This document shows positions 61,579 through 64,000 of a stretch of DNA of 64,000 nucleotides, in pieces. The stretch's first letter is position 1, and the number at the start of each line of letters is the position of its first letter. The position numbers and the translations under genes were made by a program. The stretch is from NCBI GenBank assembly GCA_028023455.1, contig JAQFVV010006246.1, positions 6,092,363-6,156,362 of the forward strand. Direction: 5' to 3'. Source of the stretch: Epiperipatus broadwayi. Lineage: Eukaryota > Onychophora > Udeonychophora > Euonychophora > Peripatidae. Under the pieces are notes generated by a model. The model did not search any database. It was given only the letters and a program-made list of their open reading frames with translations, and was not told the origin of the DNA.

Positions 61579-61659
61579 CTTTTGCACATATTGTGGGTTG
61601 ACTGTAATTTCCTGATCCATCTGACGTAACTGCTCATTAAGGTGAATGCAGCGACGCAT
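61579..61659 (-). CDS. Probable internal exon of an unidentified gene (amphipathic helix)
   Basis: On the minus strand GCTTTTACAG precedes 81 nt that encode 27 residues (MRRCIHLNEQLRQMDQEITV, then NPQYVQK), followed by the consensus donor GTAAGAG. Both splice borders are good and the GC content is higher than in the flanks. The peptide is polar and predicted to be an amphipathic helix or coiled-coil segment (RRCIHLNEQLRQMDQEI). The length is a multiple of three, so phase 0 on both sides fits. It begins with ATG, yet the acceptor directly before it suggests an internal exon. I do not recognise the family. It may belong with the minus-strand exons at 9731-9811 and 39999-40068. Confidence 0.6.
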
Positions 61660-61982
61660 CTGTAAAAGCAAAGAAGCCATAATTAAAAAAAATTTAGATA
61701 TTTATATAAGTTGTTTATAATACAGATCACTTTTATAGACAACAAAATGACCATGGAATAACATTTGGTCCATGTTGTAGAAGTTTAATAAACCTATTGT
61801 TTATAGTTTACTCATATTTAATATACTATATATTATAAATAAACTTGATACCACATTAAAAAATTAGCTAATTATTTGAAAAATTAGATGTCACTTCATG
61901 CTAATAATTATATTGTCCATTATAAACCAATTTCACAGAACAAACAAGTCCAAATATATTAAGATAATTCACAAGTAAAATT
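61660..61982. other. AT-rich intron sequence upstream of the minus-strand exon
   Basis: Nothing recognised beyond the acceptor at its low-coordinate edge. Confidence 0.35.
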
Positions 61983-62122
61983 CCCAAACAATCATTTAAA
62001 TAAACTTGTATACACCCCCCACCTTTTGTTATATCAATGCCAATCTCTTTCTGATAAAATAGAATGGCATTAATATAACAAAAGGTAGGTGTTATTTACA
62101 AGTTTATTTAAGTGATTCTTTG
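61983..62122. mobile_element. 140-bp hairpin MITE
   Basis: Arms 61983-62042 and 62064-62122 are diverged reverse complements: CCAAA(C)AATCA at the ends, AAATAAACTTGTA, ACCTTTTGTTATAT and ATGCCA next to the loop. A 21-nt loop separates them. No coding capacity; superfamily unknown. Confidence 0.75.
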
Positions 62123-63420
62123 GTAATCTTGTTTGTGAATTAGCTTAGTAAGGTATTCAGACTTAATTGTTGCATAAATATGTTTATATTCTTAGTATTA
62201 GATATTTTATTATGATTTATGTGCTTATTAAATTATTAGTACTGCACATTATATACGTTATTAATTTACCCCCTCTATTTTTTTAAATATACATCTTTTA
62301 AATTTTATTTCCCTATACTTGTTCAGATCAGATCTGAAGTTTTGTTTAAAACACATATGTTCAGGTTTAAATAACTTTATTTTGGTCATAATATGAATAC
62401 ATCTCATTCATTTTATAAGAATTGGTTAGAAAACTAAAAAAAAAAAAAGATAAAATCAACCATGTGTTGATAAATCATCCTAGGTACATATATATTACAT
62501 TTGAAAATTATTATACATGTATGATCAAAATGTTATAATTGACATAGAATTAAAACTTTTATTAAACAAACAATAATTTAAATAATAGCAAATATAAAGT
62601 TTTTATTATAAATAATTCACTTTATAAGTGCTATATTTTAAGTGTTTCTTGATCAACAATCACTCCTTTCTCAGGCTAATAATCATCACATTTATTTAAA
62701 CTTTTCCTAGAGTTTTTTGAGTTATTTCATGGGGATGCTGATGTAATGAGTGGAAAGCTATGCTATCATTACCATAAGAATTAAATGAAGCTCATAAATA
62801 TATATTATATAAAAGATATATCATTAATTTCCTCTCAAAAGATGGAATCCTTACAGCAGCAAAGATGAATTTAGGAGGAAAAACAATTACAAAGCTGAAA
62901 TGAATACCATTATTGGTTTCGCTAAGAAAAAGTAAAAATATATTTATTTTTACTTAAATATATTGTAACAATGTGTATGTATACCTGGCACATAAGTATG
63001 TATATAGATATGAGTTACACAATACTATAAATAAAATAAGAAAAAAAAAAAAATTTCAATATTTAATTGTTTGAAAAAAAAAAGAGTTAAAATAAAAAGT
63101 ACAAATCTTGGGAATTAAGTTAAAATACTAATTATAATTTACCTTTCTTTTCGTATTTTAATTTAGCATATAATCCTTTCAAAAATACTTTTAATTGGAG
63201 GCACTTTTAATTAAAAGCTACATATAATTGAAAACAAAATTGTATAAGATTAAACAGTTTCTGGAGATAAATTACAGATTGGTTAATTAATAATAGTTAA
63301 CTAATTCTGTGTAATCAAAAATATAAAATAAAAAAAAGTAACTAATTAAATAAATAAAAACCAAATGAATTGATATCATAGGCAAGAATTTAAGCAGGGA
63401 GGGGGGTTTAGAGTGTATAA
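62123..63420. other. AT-rich non-coding DNA
   Basis: No exon or element recognised. Confidence 0.4.
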
Positions 63421-63564
63421 ATGCTGAAAATGCCTACTGCTCAGGGTCAGAAGAATAAGAAAGGAAAGAACAGCAGCAGCAGCAGCAGCAGCAAAAAACA
63501 AAAAAACAAAAGAAGAAAGCCAGTTTTCCAGGATAAATGGCCAAAGAGTCTACAAACCAGCTAA
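63421..63564 (+). CDS. Small open frame with a poly-Ser run (doubtful gene)
   Basis: A 47-codon frame from ATG to TAA reads MLKMPTAQGQKNKKGKN, seven Ser, then KKQKNKRRKPVFQDKWPKSL and QTS. The Ser run is the (AGC)n phase of a CAG microsatellite at 63471-63492. The Lys/Arg-rich composition and the higher GC content of 63380-63850 make it less random than other short frames, but there is no homology I know, no splice or promoter evidence, and part of the composition comes from the simple repeat. Confidence 0.15.
   Translation: MLKMPTAQGQKNKKGKNSSSSSSSKKQKNKRRKPVFQDKWPKSLQTS
63471..63492. repeat. (CAG)7 microsatellite
   Basis: Seven uninterrupted CAG units plus one base, followed by an A/C-rich tract. 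Confidence 0.95.
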
Positions 63565-64000
63565 AATGACTGAATCCAGCAGATGAAACAATATTTATAC
63601 ATCATATTGATAGAAAAATGCATTGCTAGACCAAAGCTAAGCTTTTGTTCATTTCCACCAGCCATCTCCTAAGCATCACTAGTCAGATACAGTAATATAT
63701 ATCTGACTCACCTTTGCTGATGTTTTTATTTGCCACAAACTAAATCTATGGAACCAAATCTAGCTTTGGAGGAAGCATCCAACTACCAAGAGAAAGCCCA
63801 TTATAAATCTGATGGAATCAGAAGACAGGGGTGATCATCCAAATACTATACAAAAAACCCTAGGTAAATATTGTCTAGACACCACTGATAAAACTTAATT
63901 TTTATTTCAAGTGTGAACTGTTAAAATTTATTTCAAGCTAGAACTTTTAAATATTATTTCTAATTAATTTTTAACTATATGTAAATAAGCACATGACACA
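63565..64000. other. Unassigned DNA of more balanced composition
   Basis: Higher GC than most of the window up to about 63850 but no open frame, exon border or repeat I can support. Possibly part of an unrecognised repeat that continues beyond the window. Confidence 0.35.

Noticed and set aside
61579-61659. Translation start at the ATG that opens the exon
   Set aside because: A good splice acceptor sits directly before it, so an internal exon is more likely than a first exon.

Overview
This is a 64 kb piece of a nuclear metazoan genome. It is very AT-rich, holds only short isolated exons with GT/AG-type splice borders, and is crowded with eukaryotic transposable elements (LTR retrotransposons, APE-type LINEs, hAT transposons, foldback elements and MITEs). 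No operon, bacterial gene or CRISPR array is seen. Long introns and this repeat content fit an AT-rich invertebrate with a large genome; I cannot name the species.

Host genes are sparse. The clearest is the last coding exon of an AROS/RPS19BP1-like gene (2740-2871, +) with its poly(A) signal at 3230. On the minus strand there is a probable last exon with a poly(A) signal just beyond its stop (9731-9811), a weaker candidate exon (39999-40068) and a good internal exon candidate (61579-61659). These three could belong to one minus-strand gene running tail-to-tail towards AROS, with introns filled by transposons, but that link is inference.

Transposon layout, left to right: foldback element (3693-4115); decayed RTE-like LINE (5955-8503, +); 1.6 kb foldback element (about 10337-11905); a nearly intact long-LTR retrotransposon (11937-19519, -) with 2.6 kb LTRs, a tRNA-Lys-type primer site and only a broken gag inside; LINE (21650-23330, -); a second LTR retrotransposon (25115-31844, +) with a well preserved but frameshifted gag and no pol, inserted in the end of a decayed hAT element (31894-35262, -) and flanked by a 185 bp duplication; a LINE (35860-39000, -) split by a 1753 bp TIR element (36205-37957); an LTR-like unit between 112 bp direct repeats (42913-45051); a repeat related to the first foldback core (48590-49030); a third, old LTR element (about 49995-56485, -) containing a TIR element and a hairpin element; a complete but decayed hAT transposon (57826-60684, -) broken by a nested 317 bp hAT MITE; and a hairpin MITE (61983-62122).

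The elements do not form a pathway. The informative logic is nesting and dependence: several units have lost pol or transposase and could only have moved using enzymes supplied elsewhere. The most unusual object is the TIR element at 36205-37957, which combines 36 bp TIRs, an 8 bp palindromic target duplication, two tandem arrays and four consecutive hairpins whose stems vary by compensating changes.
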